Below, in pieces: positions 43,986-57,207 of a stretch of 64,000 nucleotides of DNA; the stretch's first letter is position 1, and each line of letters starts with the position of its first letter. The stretch is taken from assembly GCF_030867095.1 (NCBI RefSeq), contig NC_081835.1, positions 19,786,501 through 19,850,500 of the forward strand, given 5' to 3'. This DNA is from Alligator mississippiensis. Taxonomy: Eukaryota; Chordata; Crocodylia; Alligatoridae. The translations under genes were made by a program, and so were the position numbers. The notes under the pieces are model-generated. The model was not told the origin of the DNA, did not search any database, and saw only the letters and a program-made list of their open reading frames with translations.

Positions 43986-44154
43986 TCTGAAACTCAAAAC
44001 TGAACCCAGTTCAGACTGAAGGCATGTCTACACAGGCATTTCACTCAAATCTGCCATTGGTGCTGTAGCACCAGTGGAAATGTACAGATGGTCACTAGAA
44101 TGGAAACACTGGTGTAGACCACTTATGCGACAAGCAAGGACTGAGCATTACGGT

Positions 44155-44480
44155 GTTAAAGAGTGCCTATACATGAGCAGTTAGGCTGCTCCAACACACT
44201 GTAATTACAGCACATCGGAGCAGGCTTGATTAATCAAGTCAGCTAGAGCGTGGTAATTACTGCGCTCCAGCAGACTCCAGCATCTTGTGTATCAGTGTCC
44301 CCATGCTTAAAAAGCAGTGGGGGCACTTTTACTAAATCTCATCGAATGAGCTTTAGTTCAAACGCTCCCACTGCCATTTTTAAGTGCAGGGATGGTGATA
44401 CACGAGATGCCTTGGGTGCTTTAATTAGAGCAGCTCTTGGAGCTGCCGCCCCCGCCCCCCCCAGGTTCCGGAACACATGT
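44155..44480. mobile_element. Hairpin MITE with 60-bp arms
   Basis: The arms 44281-44340 and 44348-44409 are about 80% complementary around a 7-nt loop. Outer sequence TATACATGAG (left) and ACATGTATAAAC (right) looks like diverged terminal inverted repeats. No coding capacity. Confidence 0.55.
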
Positions 44481-44489
44481 ATAAACATC

Positions 44490-47344
44490 CGAAGAGACCA
44501 GTGCTAAAGAGACGGCAGTAGCAGCACCATTAGTGGAAATTCACAGACAAAGGTTAAAAAAATGGAAGATTTTAAAGAAAAATACCAATGAATGCACAGG
44601 GACAATTAGACCAAGTGAATCACAGGATGACAAAGGAGGTATAAGGAGAAAACTGGATAGATCTACAAAAGCAAGGGAGCCTGTGATCACAGCTTGTTGG
44701 TTCCTCTTTTTATTTTAGTGAGTTAATATTTTAATGGTGTTTTGAGGAAGTCAGTGCAGACCGTAGAGGTGGTAGAGATATGCACTGGAAAGCTAGTCAA
44801 GAGAAGTGAGACTTTAGTAAGGATTTGAAGAAGGAGGGCTGGTTTCTACAGAGAAAAAAATAAATGTACTTGCAGCTGGTGCTGCAACCCACACATCTTC
44901 CTTTCTTCACAGTAGGTTAGGGCAAATTACAAGGAAGGTTCTCAAGGAGATAGACAAGGATCTGAAGGAACCACTGTTACCTAAAAGGGGATGGCTCAAT
45001 AGCCTCTGAAAATAATCAGAATAAACCCTATCTATAAAATGTGTGGTCTATGTCCAGGCATGGACTAACTGTAGGCCAACATCTTAGTACACCCCTGGAC
45101 TTTGAACATTCAGACTGCATTACAGAACTAGGTCTCAACAGTGCTCCTATTGAACTCTGTAGGAAGTTGCAATGGATTTCAAGGATGCAAAATCAGGCTG
45201 TTAAACCAGATTCCCACTTTATGACCAAAAAAATAACTATGGAGAGCCTTTCAGCTGTAGCTTCAGGCTGTCTTAACATTGTCTGTTAACATGTTTATAT
45301 GAACATAGGTTGTAAAATTAATACCTTATACAAATAAAACAAAAGCCAACAATTGGGTGACACTTGTAAAAGGAACAAGAAAGTTTTTAAAATTGCATTA
45401 TAAAAACAGACACCTTTAAGACTTCTTGAATTTTGCAGCCAGTAGCATTGCCTAAAGGTTCAGCCCCACAAACTGGGGCTGGTGATACTATCAGGATAGG
45501 TTTATTATTAGAAATACTACATTTGGGTTAGATTAGACCAGCCTCTCTGCCAGTTCTTCCATGAAACGTTTCCATGTGTTTCCTGTTTACTTTGTTTGTA
45601 TTGTCTAGTGTAGAGCTGGATTAAACTAACATTTTTGAGTCCCATACTCCTGTGTCAGCTGGCTAAACTGCTGTTTCCCCTATGATTCCATATTACGGAT
45701 AATAAAAAAGTGACACTTTGTCACTTCAACCACACAGGAACTGCTCCAACAACCTTACTGATACTGTTGATCTGTTCTTCATTTGTTCTATTTCTTCCTT
45801 TCCCACATTTTTAGTTCCACTTTCCCATCTTCTGCTTCCCCATGCCTTTCTGTCAGCTACCTTGCAGAAGTTTGCTGCACATGGGGGCATGTGTCCCAAG
45901 GTGTGAGAAACAGTTGTGCTGTAAGGCAACTGGAGGTTTAAAGGAAATCAATGGAAGGAGGTGTTCTAAGTGCTCCAAAGTGTCCCAAGTATTTAGCTTG
46001 GTAGACAGGTTAGCTAATGGAGACTGTTCGTCACAGAGAACAAGACGATGGTGGAGCAGATTTTTACTTCCTGATTTGCAGGAATTCATATAAGAAAATG
46101 TCTTGATGTCTTACGTCAGACAACCCAAAAAAGGACTACTTCAGGCTACCCAGCAAAAGGACCTGAATCTATTACCATGTATGAATGTCTGTCATAGGCA
46201 GGCCACCAATTCCTACACCATTACAACTGCAAAGAGTTGAGATACAGTTTCAAAAAGATCCAATATTCAAGGTTTGATTTGTTTTTAATTCTCAAGGAAC
46301 TGGACAGGAAACACTGACTTCCTTCCAGGCTATGAAAAGAGTTTGTGCTGGCCAATCTCTTCCTAAGGGTTTCTGATGAACTGAGCTTTTGTTTTAGCAG
46401 AGCCTTATTTGTATTTTGGTTGATTTTGGTGTCTGTCGTTAGGATCCAAACAAAATTATCAGGATGCCTTGATCCATTCCTCCATCTGTCTTCATAACAT
46501 CTTTCCTCTTTAACTTCTGTGTCTTTGAATTTAACTGCAACGTACACAACCAGTTGTGGTGCTTATATATGGCAAACGTCCTGTTCACTTCAATGGGAGC
46601 TGGATTGGAGCCCATTCATCTGATGAAAGGCAGCATTCCCTACAAGGATTAGCAAGCCACCATAAGAACATTTTTGCATGGCACAGCTGTCAGTTATGCA
46701 GAAAGAGAAACAAAGCAACATCCAAGCCTTGTGCTAGGTTTTTTTCTAACCACCATGTAATAAAAATATCCCACTGAAAATAAACAAGTGGCATTGTTGC
46801 CAGAATCACTGTACACCACAAGAGAAGGCAGGATTTTCCATTATGTACCATGCAGGAAAAAATAAAAAGAAACCTTTAGCAAAGTGGGCAGAGGAGCCCA
46901 ACAGCTGTCCGGTCAGCGCTGGCTGAAAAGAGATTCATGGCAGTTGTCACTTGACTTCTGTCCCAGGGCAGACGAGCAGTTTAGGATCTCAGGCCTGAAT
47001 AACCCAAAACAGGTCTTCCTCTGGGATTATGCTAAATAGCCTGGCACTGTGTTTGCAGTTCATCCAACATGTTACAGCCTTTTCTCAGGGGAATACACCA
47101 ATAGAGCAACTGCTATAGTCACTCCACGCCTGAAACCCATGGCAAAATAGGCTCCATGGGGTGGATTTTGGTAGCACCATGTCTAGAGATATGGTTCTCC
47201 TTTGTGATTTCTGTCCTAGACCTTTTCACTAAGTCTTTATTCTTCTGTTCAATAGTCCATTACCCTAATTACCACCCTGTCCTTCCCGTTTAATGATCTC
47301 AGTGTGCTTAGTAACCATTAATAAACATCAGAACCCTATTGCAA
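44490..47344. other. Intergenic, nothing recognised
   Basis: No exon, RNA gene or repeat family was recognised; composition is AT-leaning. The longest open frame (108 codons, - strand, 46221-46547) has no domain. Confidence 0.5.
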
Positions 47345-47475
47345 GCAGGGTCATATCACGAGCAGCATCCTACAGATGGGGAGGCTGAGGCATAGAATAG
47401 GTAAATGGCTTATTCGGTGTCATGTAAGTCAGGGATATAACCTCTCTTGACTTTGAATCCTCTGCTCTAAGTGTC
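47345..47475 (-). mobile_element. MIR SINE
   Basis: The reverse complement of MIR: ACAGATGGGGAGGCTGAGGC, ATAGGTAAATGGCTTATTCG, GTCAGGGATATAAC and TTTGAATCCTCTGCTCTAAG are in the expected order. Diverged, partial copy. Confidence 0.7.
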
Positions 47476-48836
47476 CCATTCAGTACCTCATGCAGGCGAT
47501 ATTAAATCTCTCATTGATTGCAATGATATTGTACCAGGTCTGAAGACCTGACTCTCACATAAGCCATTTTCATTTGGTTCCCTTTGCAGCAATACAGCCA
47601 AGATGCAGTGGATTCTGTGATGGATATTTTTTTTGACAGGGTTGCAAATCCCAACAGATTATAACGATGATAATAGTTTATTTGTAACATAATACTGCAC
47701 TGCTCTTCTATCAGCAGGTCTCAATAGGTAGAGAAAAACCAGTGTCTTGATTCCTAAGTTTATTCTTTTATTCTTAATCATAAGCTTTTTCACCTCTTGC
47801 AGATACAAGAATTCAAGTCTGAATTAAAAATAATATATAGGGTTTTACTTTTTCACCATGCCTCTAAAGAACTTTGCTAAAATTATCTTTTACTTAATTT
47901 GCCTGGGTCCTTTTAGTTTTTCCTTTCCCTGATCCACAGGTTAGCTAACTGATCATGTGATTAAGATAAATACTATAACATATGAAAGTACACGCTGAAT
48001 AATGCAATGAGTCTTCTACCAGTATGCATGGCAGGATATACAGGACAGTTACTGTTTCTTACACATATGGGTGTCAGTGAGCTTACACAATCCCATTGCA
48101 GCTCTTCTGCTTGTTCTTATATTAATCATTGCTTAACAAGTGCACCTAGACACGTTTTGCAGCTCACCATTTTTAATTTATAAGCAAATCTTTTACGTAA
48201 CAAACTCTCTTGTTACCAGACTGCTATGCTCAATGTAGCACTTACAAACCAGCCTTGTAGAATAAAAATTAGTTCAGCTTTGAATCAATCTTTGTTTATT
48301 GATTGTTATGCTAGAAGACTGGCAAGAAATTGTGTTTATTTCTGTTTCTTTCCTTAGAAATCTCAAGAATGGCAAATTGTTGGTCTATGATTGGGGTACC
48401 TGGGTGCTAGGAAAATATAAATCAAATATAAAATAGCGATGGGTCACTGATTTTTTTACAAGCTATGTAGAATAGTAGCATTAGTAGTCAAGTAGTAGGT
48501 ACCGTTTTAATTTCTTCCCAAATAAATCTTTAACATTTATATAATCATTGGTTTATCAAATAGCTTAATGGCTAGTCCAGAGAAAAGGCCTCTTCACTAA
48601 GGCCCAACCCTTATCCTGCAACCACTTATGCACATACTGAACTTCAAATATAAGAAATCCCACTGATTTGGGAATGCTAAAGTTTAAAATTGAGCACGTA
48701 TTTGCAGGATCCAACCGTATACGTATAAGCCTTTATAACTGAGGAGGGTCCAGACGTTATGAGAAGCAAGTGAATCAACACTGACATTTTACAGCTATCT
48801 TGTCCTAGAAGTTCTGTTCAAGGATTTATCCTAATT
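47476..48836. other. AT-rich intergenic DNA, nothing recognised
   Basis: AT-rich sequence with no long open frames, exons or recognised repeats. Confidence 0.5.
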
Positions 48837-49175
48837 CAGTGGTGATCCGCCTTTTTCCCTAGTGGGCCAGATGAGCAGTGCCTGGTCTGTCCACGGGTTG
48901 GATCTGGCTGGTGGTCACAATCCAACGCCCAGGGCAAGTACAGCCGTGGCTGCATGGAGAGGGAAAGCGGGGTGGTGGGGACAGCCCAGCCTGGCCCTGA
49001 TCCAGCCGTGCAGGGGAAGGGAGCGTGTCCCAGCCCTGATCTGGCTGTGTTGTGTGATGGGCTGGGGGGGTCAGAGAATTTGGCAGCAGGGACCATATTA
49101 ATGGCCACTGCTCCCCTGCTGCCAAATTTCTCAACCAGTTGGGAGCTCCACATTTGGCCCACATTTTACCCCCTG
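48837..49175. mobile_element. hAT-type element (family of 25969-26240)
   Basis: It starts CAGTGGTGATCCGCCTTTTT and ends TTTTACCCCCTG. The flanks TCCTAATT (48829-48836) and CTCTAATT (49176-49183) look like an 8-bp target duplication with two changes. The inner hairpin AATTTGGCAGCAGGG / CCCTGCTGCCAAATTT is shared with the copy in RPN1 intron 1. No coding capacity. Confidence 0.7.
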
Positions 49176-49287
49176 CTCTAATTTGCTTGTGCATGTCTGA
49201 GGGAAGGAGGATTATAGACTAAAGCATGAGATTTAAGGGGGGGACTGCACGCCTGCAGAGGTGCGTAGAGTCACAAGGGTTTTTAGG

Positions 49288-49580
49288 AAGGTTGCCAACT
49301 CTGAATCTATTCCAGGTTACCAAAATGCCAGCACACAATTCAAATGTGCCACATGCTTGTGTGTACCAGTCACACGTTACGGCGCTTAGACTTTACATCA
49401 GGAAGGCAAAAGCACGTTGCTGTTATGCTTTAAAAACTCACCGGACTACCGTATAAATCAAATTCAACATTTGATATTTCTTTTAATGAATGCCCTATCG
49501 TTTATCCCTCCGGTGCCCCTCAGCAGTCTCCTGGAGATTTACGTCTAAACCCTGGAGACTCCTGGACGGTGGCGACCCTG
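49288..49580 (+). repeat. MITE-like repeat, uninterrupted copy
   Basis: Begins AGGTTGCCAACTCTGAATCT and ends CCTGGACGGTGGCGACCCTG. It matches the two halves at 11063-11168 and 13940-14109 without the Penelope insert; the shared inner words include ACTACCGTATAAATC and TTTTAATGAATGCCCTATC. It shows what the empty site looked like. Confidence 0.7.
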
Positions 49581-50164
49581 CTTTTTAGCAGCCAGGGTCC
49601 CTCGCAGAAGAGGCCGTGGAGCTGAGCAGCAGCAAAACCCGATACAGGGGCAATTGGTCACAAAGCTCGGCTTGAGCAGAGAGGAAGCAGAGCAAGAAAT
49701 AAAGCAAGCAGCAGATTATGACTGATTTCACTTAATGACATTAGGATGCACGCGGGGCCTCGCAGAGCGCCAGACGCGTGCTTTTCCCAGTCCTCCTGCC
49801 GCGGGATTTGTTCCTGTCCCTGCCGGTCACGCAGCCGGCGCGTCCAGGGGCCTGCGCCAGGGACACGAAGGGCTGTCCCCACCAGCAGGTGCGGCCAGGC
49901 TGACTGTCCTGGGACAAGGCCACTCGGGCGGGGTCCTGCTGCGGGACAACCCCCCTGCCCCTCTTGAAGTCCCTGTGAGGGATATCAATTAACACGTGGC
50001 CCCGGGGCCAGTCAGGGCTAAATGTGCGTGTGAACCATTGTCCCAGCCTGTCTGGACAAGCCTTCCCCGGTCCCAGCAGCCAGCTGCAGGCGGCCACGGG
50101 AGTTACAGTTTTAATCCGGATTACGAGCGTCAACACGGGCACAAACCTGCATTGCTACGATACC
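49581..50164. other. Promoter-proximal flank, no gene recognised
   Basis: GC content rises towards the CpG island at 50.2 kb. Small open frames on both strands (for example 49741-50142, - strand) have no recognisable domain. Confidence 0.4.
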
Positions 50165-50345
50165 CCGTCCCGCCCCACGTGACACACAAACCCCACCCAC
50201 CAGGCCCATGCTCGGGCCCAAGATGGCCGGCGGGGGGTCACGTGATGCGGTCCCGACGCGGCCTCTCCCTTGCGCGCTGACGTTACGCGTCGCCGGGCGG
50301 GTCCCGTGACCGGAAGCTGGGGAGGGGGAGGCGGAAGTGAAAGCG
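50165..50345 (+). promoter_or_regulatory. RAB7A: CpG-island promoter, probably RAB7A
   Basis: Dense CpG island without TATA. Visible motifs: E-box CACGTGAC at 50176-50183, CLEAR-type GTCACGTGAT at 50237-50246, YY1-like CAAGATGGCCGG at 50219-50230, CRE-like TGACGTTA at 50278-50285, and ETS sites ACCGGAAG (50309-50316) and CGGAAGTGA (50332-50340). Two CACGTG boxes in one promoter suit a lysosomal gene under TFEB/MITF control. The gene name rests on this and on the human order RPN1-RAB7A with divergent orientation. Confidence 0.6.
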
Positions 50346-50420
50346 GAGCTGTCGGGGCCCATTAAAGCGGAGCGGAGCGCAGAGGCGGCCACACTCGCAG
50401 TGCCGCGGCCCGACCAGACG
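50346..50420 (+). other. RAB7A: Non-coding first exon, probably RAB7A
   Basis: Short GC-rich exon ending CCAGACG|GTGAGT, a consensus donor at 50421. It has no start codon leading into the donor. In human RAB7A the first exon is also non-coding and the ATG is in exon 2. The 5' border is estimated from the ETS-site position. No sequence here can prove the gene identity. Confidence 0.5.
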
Positions 50421-53400
50421 GTGAGTGTCGCTGTTCCCTCCCTCCGCTCCCGGGCCTCAGGGTGGCGGCGCCCCCGGGGGACCCCGGGCGGGGCGGTTTG
50501 GGGGGGTCTTTGTCTCCTCCCGCGGGGGCGGTGCGGCAGGACCCGCCCTCTCCCCCCGCGCACCCCCCCCGGGTTTGGTGGACGGTTGTTGCGCAAGGGG
50601 CAACTTAGGCCTGCACGGGGCCCGTGGCCGGGGGTGGTGCAGCCCCCTCTCTCCGCCCGTAGGGCGGGGGCGGGTCCCCCCGCGGCTTCTGCTCCGCCTC
50701 ATCTAGCCTCGCCTGTGCTCCGGCCCCGTCCCAGCCCAGCTGGAGGAGCGGATATTGTGTGTCGGGGGGGGGGGGCGAGGTGCTGGGGCTGAACAGGCAA
50801 GGTGGGATTGTAGCAGTGCACGGGCAGCTCAGAGCGGTTGCTGGTGTCTGGTGGCCGGCACTGGCTGTTCTCGCTGGCAGCTGTGTGTGCCTGACAAGCT
50901 GTAACCCAGTGTTGTTGGACCCCTGCCTGGGGCAGAAGGGCCTCACCCCCCAGGCAGCCCTGCTGAAGAGTGTGCGTGCCACTGCTTGGCTCTGGCTTTC
51001 TGTGTTTAATATGACTGACTTGGAAATACTGGTTTCCTTGGCTGTCAGTTAGTGGTGTCAGCCAGTGCCCAGTCTGGCTTCTACAGAGCAAGTGTGGCTG
51101 CCCGTAGCGTTTGCTCAACTGCTCCTAGTTACAAATAGGTCTGGGGTAATGTCAGGGTGGTCAGCTGGATATTGCTATGTAATTGAAGCTGTTGTATGCC
51201 ATACCCTCTTAGTCAGGAAGAAGCATGCTGTTTTTCCCTTGTGACTTCAGCAGCTGACCAAACACACATGACTTGCTATCCATGAACTAATAAGACTTTG
51301 TCAAGGTATGGTGAATTGAGTGAACAAGGAAAGTATCCTAGGTTGAATGTTGTTCTTCCTAAACGAACCAAGCGCCAGGCTGGAGATGAAATGGCAAACA
51401 CTTCTCTTGTGGGTTCTCTCAACTGATAGCAATCACAGGCCTCTAGTCTAGAGAAGTGCAAGATACTGTTAAACTGCTGAAATAAGCAGAACTGCTGTGA
51501 AAGAACCACAAGTCCTGTTTTTTTTTCCAACAGCCACCCTTGAACAGATGGGAAGAGTAATGGTGAAGACTCTCAGGAGCTAAGAAGTTAAACTAAGGAA
51601 CTGCAGGCTTTTTGTTGTTGTTAGTCTTCTTCCCCCCCCCCGCCCCCCATGCCCCCATTTAGATTAAGTGCTGTTGTCATGATACAACTTTTGTGTAGCT
51701 ATAAAGTAGCTTGAGGCAGAACGCTGGGTTTTGTGAAGCCTGGCTTTCAAGGAATTTTCACAAGCAAGTGGCAACATTTTTTGAGAGGTCTGTGTGGTAG
51801 AGTACTGCAGATACCCGTGATGGCTCTGGTATCAATAGCAGTTTACCTGTAGTAGCTATCCCGTACATACTAACAGCCCAAATCCAAAATCGACTTTTTA
51901 GGTGGGTTTTTCAGTACAAGATGGCACTACATCTGGATAGTTGCTGGGGGCAGAGCTAGCTTTGGCCTGTGGTATAACATGGGCACTGTGTTGGCTCAAA
52001 AAAAAAAAGTTATCCTGTTTTAAGACAAACTGGCTGCTGTAGCTTGAGTCTTACTTGCTTTACTGCTATGAACAAATGTCCCAAAGACAAGTGTAGTTTT
52101 ACTGTACTTTGAAATAGACTTTAATATAAGTTTTTTGCACTGCAAGGGCTGCACCTTTTTATGTGGGTAGGCTGTTTCCTGTCAGGACAAAGTTATGGAC
52201 AAAGTTTGTATATGCCAGATTTCCTCATAGACAATCGGGTTATCTTTTTCCAGGAATGTAAGTTCCAAATGAACTTACATTGGATTTCTCTTCTCTGAAT
52301 GTGTTTCATGTTTCTGTGAGCCAGCAATTTGCAGACTGACATGGGCAACCCTGACTGGATGGGTGCAGAAATACAGACCTAATGCATCCCAGCAGAGGTC
52401 TAGAATGCAAGTTAAAGGGATAATAGTGCAGGATGTTATGATGCAGTTAAGATGGAGGGAGCTGCTGGTCCTCTGGACAGGTGGAGTTGCATAATGGCTG
52501 GAGTTGAATTTTGATATCCACTAGTAAATTGTGAACTTAAACCAATGCAATTCTTGCATAGTTTGAGACTAGTGTGCCTCTTCAAATCAATGCAGTTTCT
52601 AGGAGGGAATTTGAAGTCTAGAAGAGTTGTTTTAATGCTAGTATATAGTATCTGCTTCGTAGCCTTGCAGTCTCTACTGTAGACTTTTTCTACCCAAGCT
52701 TGACTTGTAACTGTCACAAGGGTGTTTATTATTGGTAACAGAAGTTGAAGAAACTGTGACAAAGAGGATACTCTTAAGGCTGAGATTTGTAGCATAATGC
52801 CTCTTCTGTCCTTGTTTAAAAGTACTGTTTTGGTTTTTTGTTTTTTGGGGTTTTTTTGTTTGTTTTTTTTTTTATTGCCCAGCCTGAAATGGGTTAAGTT
52901 CAAATAGTGTGTTTGTCTAAGTTTCTGATGCTAGAACTTTTATTTGGGGGGGGGATGACAATGCATGAGATGGCTGAATTGGCCTGGCTGCCAGAATGCC
53001 CAAAGTAGTTGGGACTTGCTCACTAGTTTATGGAACAGCTTGGGTTAAAAGCAGTACTTCTGCCTTGTTAAACATGTTGGAAAAATTTGTGCTAACCTAC
53101 CTATTCGAAGGCAAAGTCATAAGGATCCAAGTGCTTTATAGTGTTCACATGTTCAGGTCAAACATGTTCTAGTCAAGCATGACACTGGCTTTAGCAATTG
53201 CTGTCTAACAATTGCCTGTTAGTGTTGGATTCTTTTTCTAGCTGAGTCTCTCTATTTCTAAAACCTGCTTCTGTAATGACTTCTGATTATGTAAGACCTT
53301 GACGCGCCTCTCCTCTTTAAATTTGGTTGGTTCTGGGAATTGCAGGAAAGTATTTAACTGTGGCTGCGCATAGTTACGAGTGTCTTAGTTCTGCAGTTAT

Positions 53401-54716
53401 CTGACTCTGTTAAGCTAGCCCCTACCTTGCCTAAGGATTCCTAAACATTAGACAAGGTCACTGACTGTTAGCAGTCTCCTTGAAATTACAGGCAGCTGGG
53501 TTATGTCTCCCTGTCACAAGGTGCATTTACTTTCTCAAGATTCCTGCTTCAAATGCTCTTGTTGATCTTTTGCACCAATCTTGGAGATGCAGCTCCTGGA
53601 TTCAACTTGCTGCTGCATTTTCTTCTTGATGGGGATCTGCGTTGGTGATGTCATTGTTGCTGTTTGCTCTGTGTTCCTGTGAGACTGCTCCATCCTTTCT
53701 AGTGCCAAGAATGAGAAGTTCCATGCATGAGGCAAGCTGTTTCAACAGTACTGTTCATAAAGCACACCTTCAGTGACAATAAGGAAAGCTTTTTTGAGGA
53801 TGATTAGAAACCTGTCGGTTTAAAGTTCATCTGAAATAGGGAATTCGCTCTCTCTCATCCAGCAATAAAGCTTCATGAACGTTGCTTCCCATTAGGTCAT
53901 GTTCTGAAGCAAACTGCAAACCTGCAGTACAGGTTGCTGGTACAAGCCATTTGGGATACTACACAAGTAATTTTCTTGTCTATACATATTAAACAGGGCT
54001 ATTTTGGTAATCTCTACCTAGAGTGACTAATGCATCATGCTTGTATGTAGCTCTGCTTGAACTCTTGAGGATCTAAGGTTGTCTGTCATAATATGAATTT
54101 GCCCCAAGCTTGTTTTGTCTTTGTTTTGTTTTTGTTTTTTGGGGGGGCGGGGGTTAAGCATACATAAACTCTGAGCACTGAGTGTCTAGAACTAGCCCAT
54201 TCTTGATTGGGGATGAACCTGCATCAGAAGCAACATGCATGCTCATCTTGCATGACTGACCAGATGATGATGATGACCTTTTCCCAGGGAACATAATGTG
54301 AATGCTGTTTTAATTACTGAATATGGTGCCACTTTTTTAAGGGTGGTAGACTCCTTCCTGCAAGGGAACATGCAAGTGAACTTGATTGTAGCTTTAGAGC
54401 TCAATTTTTACTTTAAACACTATTGTTCCTGGGATTGTTGCTTTTCTTTGTTCTGCTCCACACCAGCAGCTCCTTAATTCTGAAGTGGCCAACTTAACAC
54501 ACTTGTAGTGGTTGAGCAGTTGGCTTGTTCTCCTTCTGGAGGATTATAGACTGGACACCTCCTAGATGTTGTGGTATTGCAATTAGTAATAAACAGTAGG
54601 ATAGCTTTGCAATGGTAAGGAACCTTAATCTAGGAGGGCAGTAATAGCTGCTAGATCCAGTCTAAGAATAGGGTGCCTTATGAGGGAGAGGTGTATAATC
54701 TATTTGGCCAAAAGAT

Positions 54717-54750
54717 GGGGGGGGGGGGGGGGGGGTGCGTGCGCGCACAC
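54717..54750 (+). repeat. G19 run followed by alternating purine-pyrimidine tract
   Basis: Nineteen G (54717-54735) are followed by TGCGTGCGCGCACAC, an alternating stretch that can adopt Z-DNA, beside a possible quadruplex. Confidence 0.85.
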
Positions 54751-55973
54751 CTAATCTCCCTTGGCCATGAAGCAGAAGCCATCTTCCTAGTATTTATGCT
54801 GCTTAATTGCTCTAACTGCCTTTGCTCCATCCCTGAAATCATAAGGCATTCAGTAAAATAACACAGTTACTTTGCTTCACACTGTTACTGGGTTTGTGTT
54901 TGGTATTTTGTGCATGTAGGGAGGGAAGTGCTAATATTGCACAAATGCTTCTTGAGCAATTGTAGATGGAGTTTTACCTACTTGATCTTCAAACCCCTTG
55001 ACAAATGAGACCATTCTTCTGGAACAGATGTAGCATTCATCCTTCCTACACGGTCCCAAGCATGACGTTCAAGAATGGACACTTTTTTTTTTTTTTTTGT
55101 AAGAAGGAGAAATTTTAAACTGTTGGGCATCTTGTGTTTATAACCTTGGTCTTCTGGAGTGAGAGGCCCAAATAGAAAAGGCATGATAATATCAGTCATA
55201 CTTCCTTCTGCAGGAGAGAACTGATTTAAGAATGAGTGAGTAACTTAAGTACTGTGAAGAGAACTTCCTTACTCTTGTCTAGACAAAGCTATAAAACTGT
55301 TCACTAACTCGTTCTCACTGCTTTTCCCCCCCACGCATGTAACAATTCAGTATTTGGACTTTCCTTAGTAGCTTACGGAAGTGTCAGGGATGGAGAGGCC
55401 TCTCTGACACTGACCAAGGCCTTTCTGAGAGACCAGGATGTGCATGGGGAACTTGATCAAAGAATCAATGCATGTCATTGAGTGAATGCCTTTCACTCAA
55501 TGCAGTACGCCAGGCCTTAAACTAGGCAAAAATAGGATGCTTTCCTTCCATTTAAATTTATATCTGCTGGATACCTTGATCTCTGGCTGTGAGTGACTAG
55601 AAAGCTAGGTAACACCTGCATGTTGCTAATACACAAAACTATGCTGGTTTAGCATGCAAGAGTTCAGGTATTATATTTGAAGAGTTTTCTATAAAGAGTG
55701 GAAGTACAAGAATTTCATTGGCCAGAAACTGGGTTCTGGATGGTGAGACAACTTTTTGCATTTCTCTTGCATTCAGAATATTCCCACATTTTAAAAGTGG
55801 GGATATAGATATTTACACATAGAAGTGCACTGTACATTGGTCCATGTCATAATGGTACTGAATAAAAGGGAAATTGACATTATTGGCAATTGATGCTTTT
55901 TTTGGCTGATGTGGCAGATTAATGTTGCATGCAGCCTTTATCAGCATGTGCACAGCTGCAGCATACACATGTC

Positions 55974-56740
55974 TAGGAGTGTAGCCTTGCAGCTTGGAGA
56001 CCTGTGTCCAACTGGTAAGTTTGGGGGGGAGGGGGGGGGAGACTGAGGACCCTGTGGTGAAGGAGGGAGTGGGGCAGGGGTAGGTGCTGCCCAGGTGGGA
56101 TCATGCAGAATGCAGAACTGAACCATGAGCAGCTCATCCCAGGGGAGGGGGGTGGTGGTCCTGCTGCTGTGTGCACCCCTGGGGAGGCATGGGCCCCTTC
56201 CCAGATGTGTGCATGGGGCAAAGGTGGGCTGCTAATGTGGACTGGGGGCAATGCCAGGCTCTTCCTGGTGGGGTGTGGGCCAGGGCTGCACTTAGAGTAG
56301 ATGGTGCTGGGAAGGGGGACTACCCTTGGGCTGTAGTTACCACCTGCCCCAAATGCAGCCCCAGCCCAATGCCTGGCCAGGAAGAGCCCAGCACCACCCC
56401 TGGCTGTAGCCTGCTGTAGCAGCCTGCCCTTGCCCCATGCACAGATCCCCAAAGGGCACATGTCCCCATGCCTCTCCCAGGGGTATATGCAGTGGTGGGA
56501 GCAACCCCTGTCCCCTGGATGAGCCACTAGCAGCTCTTTCCTGTTCCCTGCCTTGCCCTGGCTGGGCAATATCTGCCCCACACACCTCTTCCCCTCCCCA
56601 CCCAACAGACTTACCAGCTGGATGCTGCTGTCCAAGCAGCCAGGCTGTGTATCAGCAATTGGATCGGTACCAGACAATATGGCTAGTGGATAATTGGCCA
56701 TTAGTATCAGCCCAAAAAAACTTTTATTGGTGCACCCCTA
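55974..56740. mobile_element. Large foldback hAT-like element
   Basis: The left end is TAGGAGTGTAGCC and the right end is the inverse of TAGGGGTGCACCAATAAAAG, a well-known hAT end. ACATGTC precedes the left end and recurs three bases after the right end, suggesting a blurred target duplication. Most of the inside is a palindrome: the left arm from CCAACTGGTAAGTTTG is mirrored by CAGACTTACCAGCTGG, and GCATGGGGCAAAGGTGGGCT by CTGCCCTTGCCCCATGC. Its GC richness leaves long spurious open frames (242 codons on the - strand). Confidence 0.65.
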
Positions 56741-57207
56741 TTTACATGTCTAGGTAGCTTGAATTGTCAAGCCAGTCTTCAAGGACAACTTGACAGTGGA
56801 TTCTGTTTTGTGGGTTGTTCTTCTCACCCTTATTCCTTCTTCCCCCCCTTTGGTCTCAATTAATAGGAGCAGGCTGACATGACTACAGGCAGCAGCTGGT
56901 ATGTGAAACCATGTTGGCTAACCTACCACAACAGATGAAATGAGAGCTAGAGCCATGGTGCTGTCTAGCAGCCTCTCTTAATCTAGAAGGCACTAGGGGA
57001 ATCCAGCTTCCAGAGAGAGCATTACTAAGTAGCATAGACAGAGCCAGTTTGTTTTTTTTGAGCAGCTCTGACCCTTTCTTTTTGAAAGGATGAGAGTGAA
57101 TTTAATGCCTTTTTAGTGCAGAATGGCTGTACTGATTTCAGCCAGCCTTGGGGCTCTTCAGCATGGAGAAGTAGTGTCAGAAGGTGTGCTTACTGTGCTA
57201 GAGCAGG

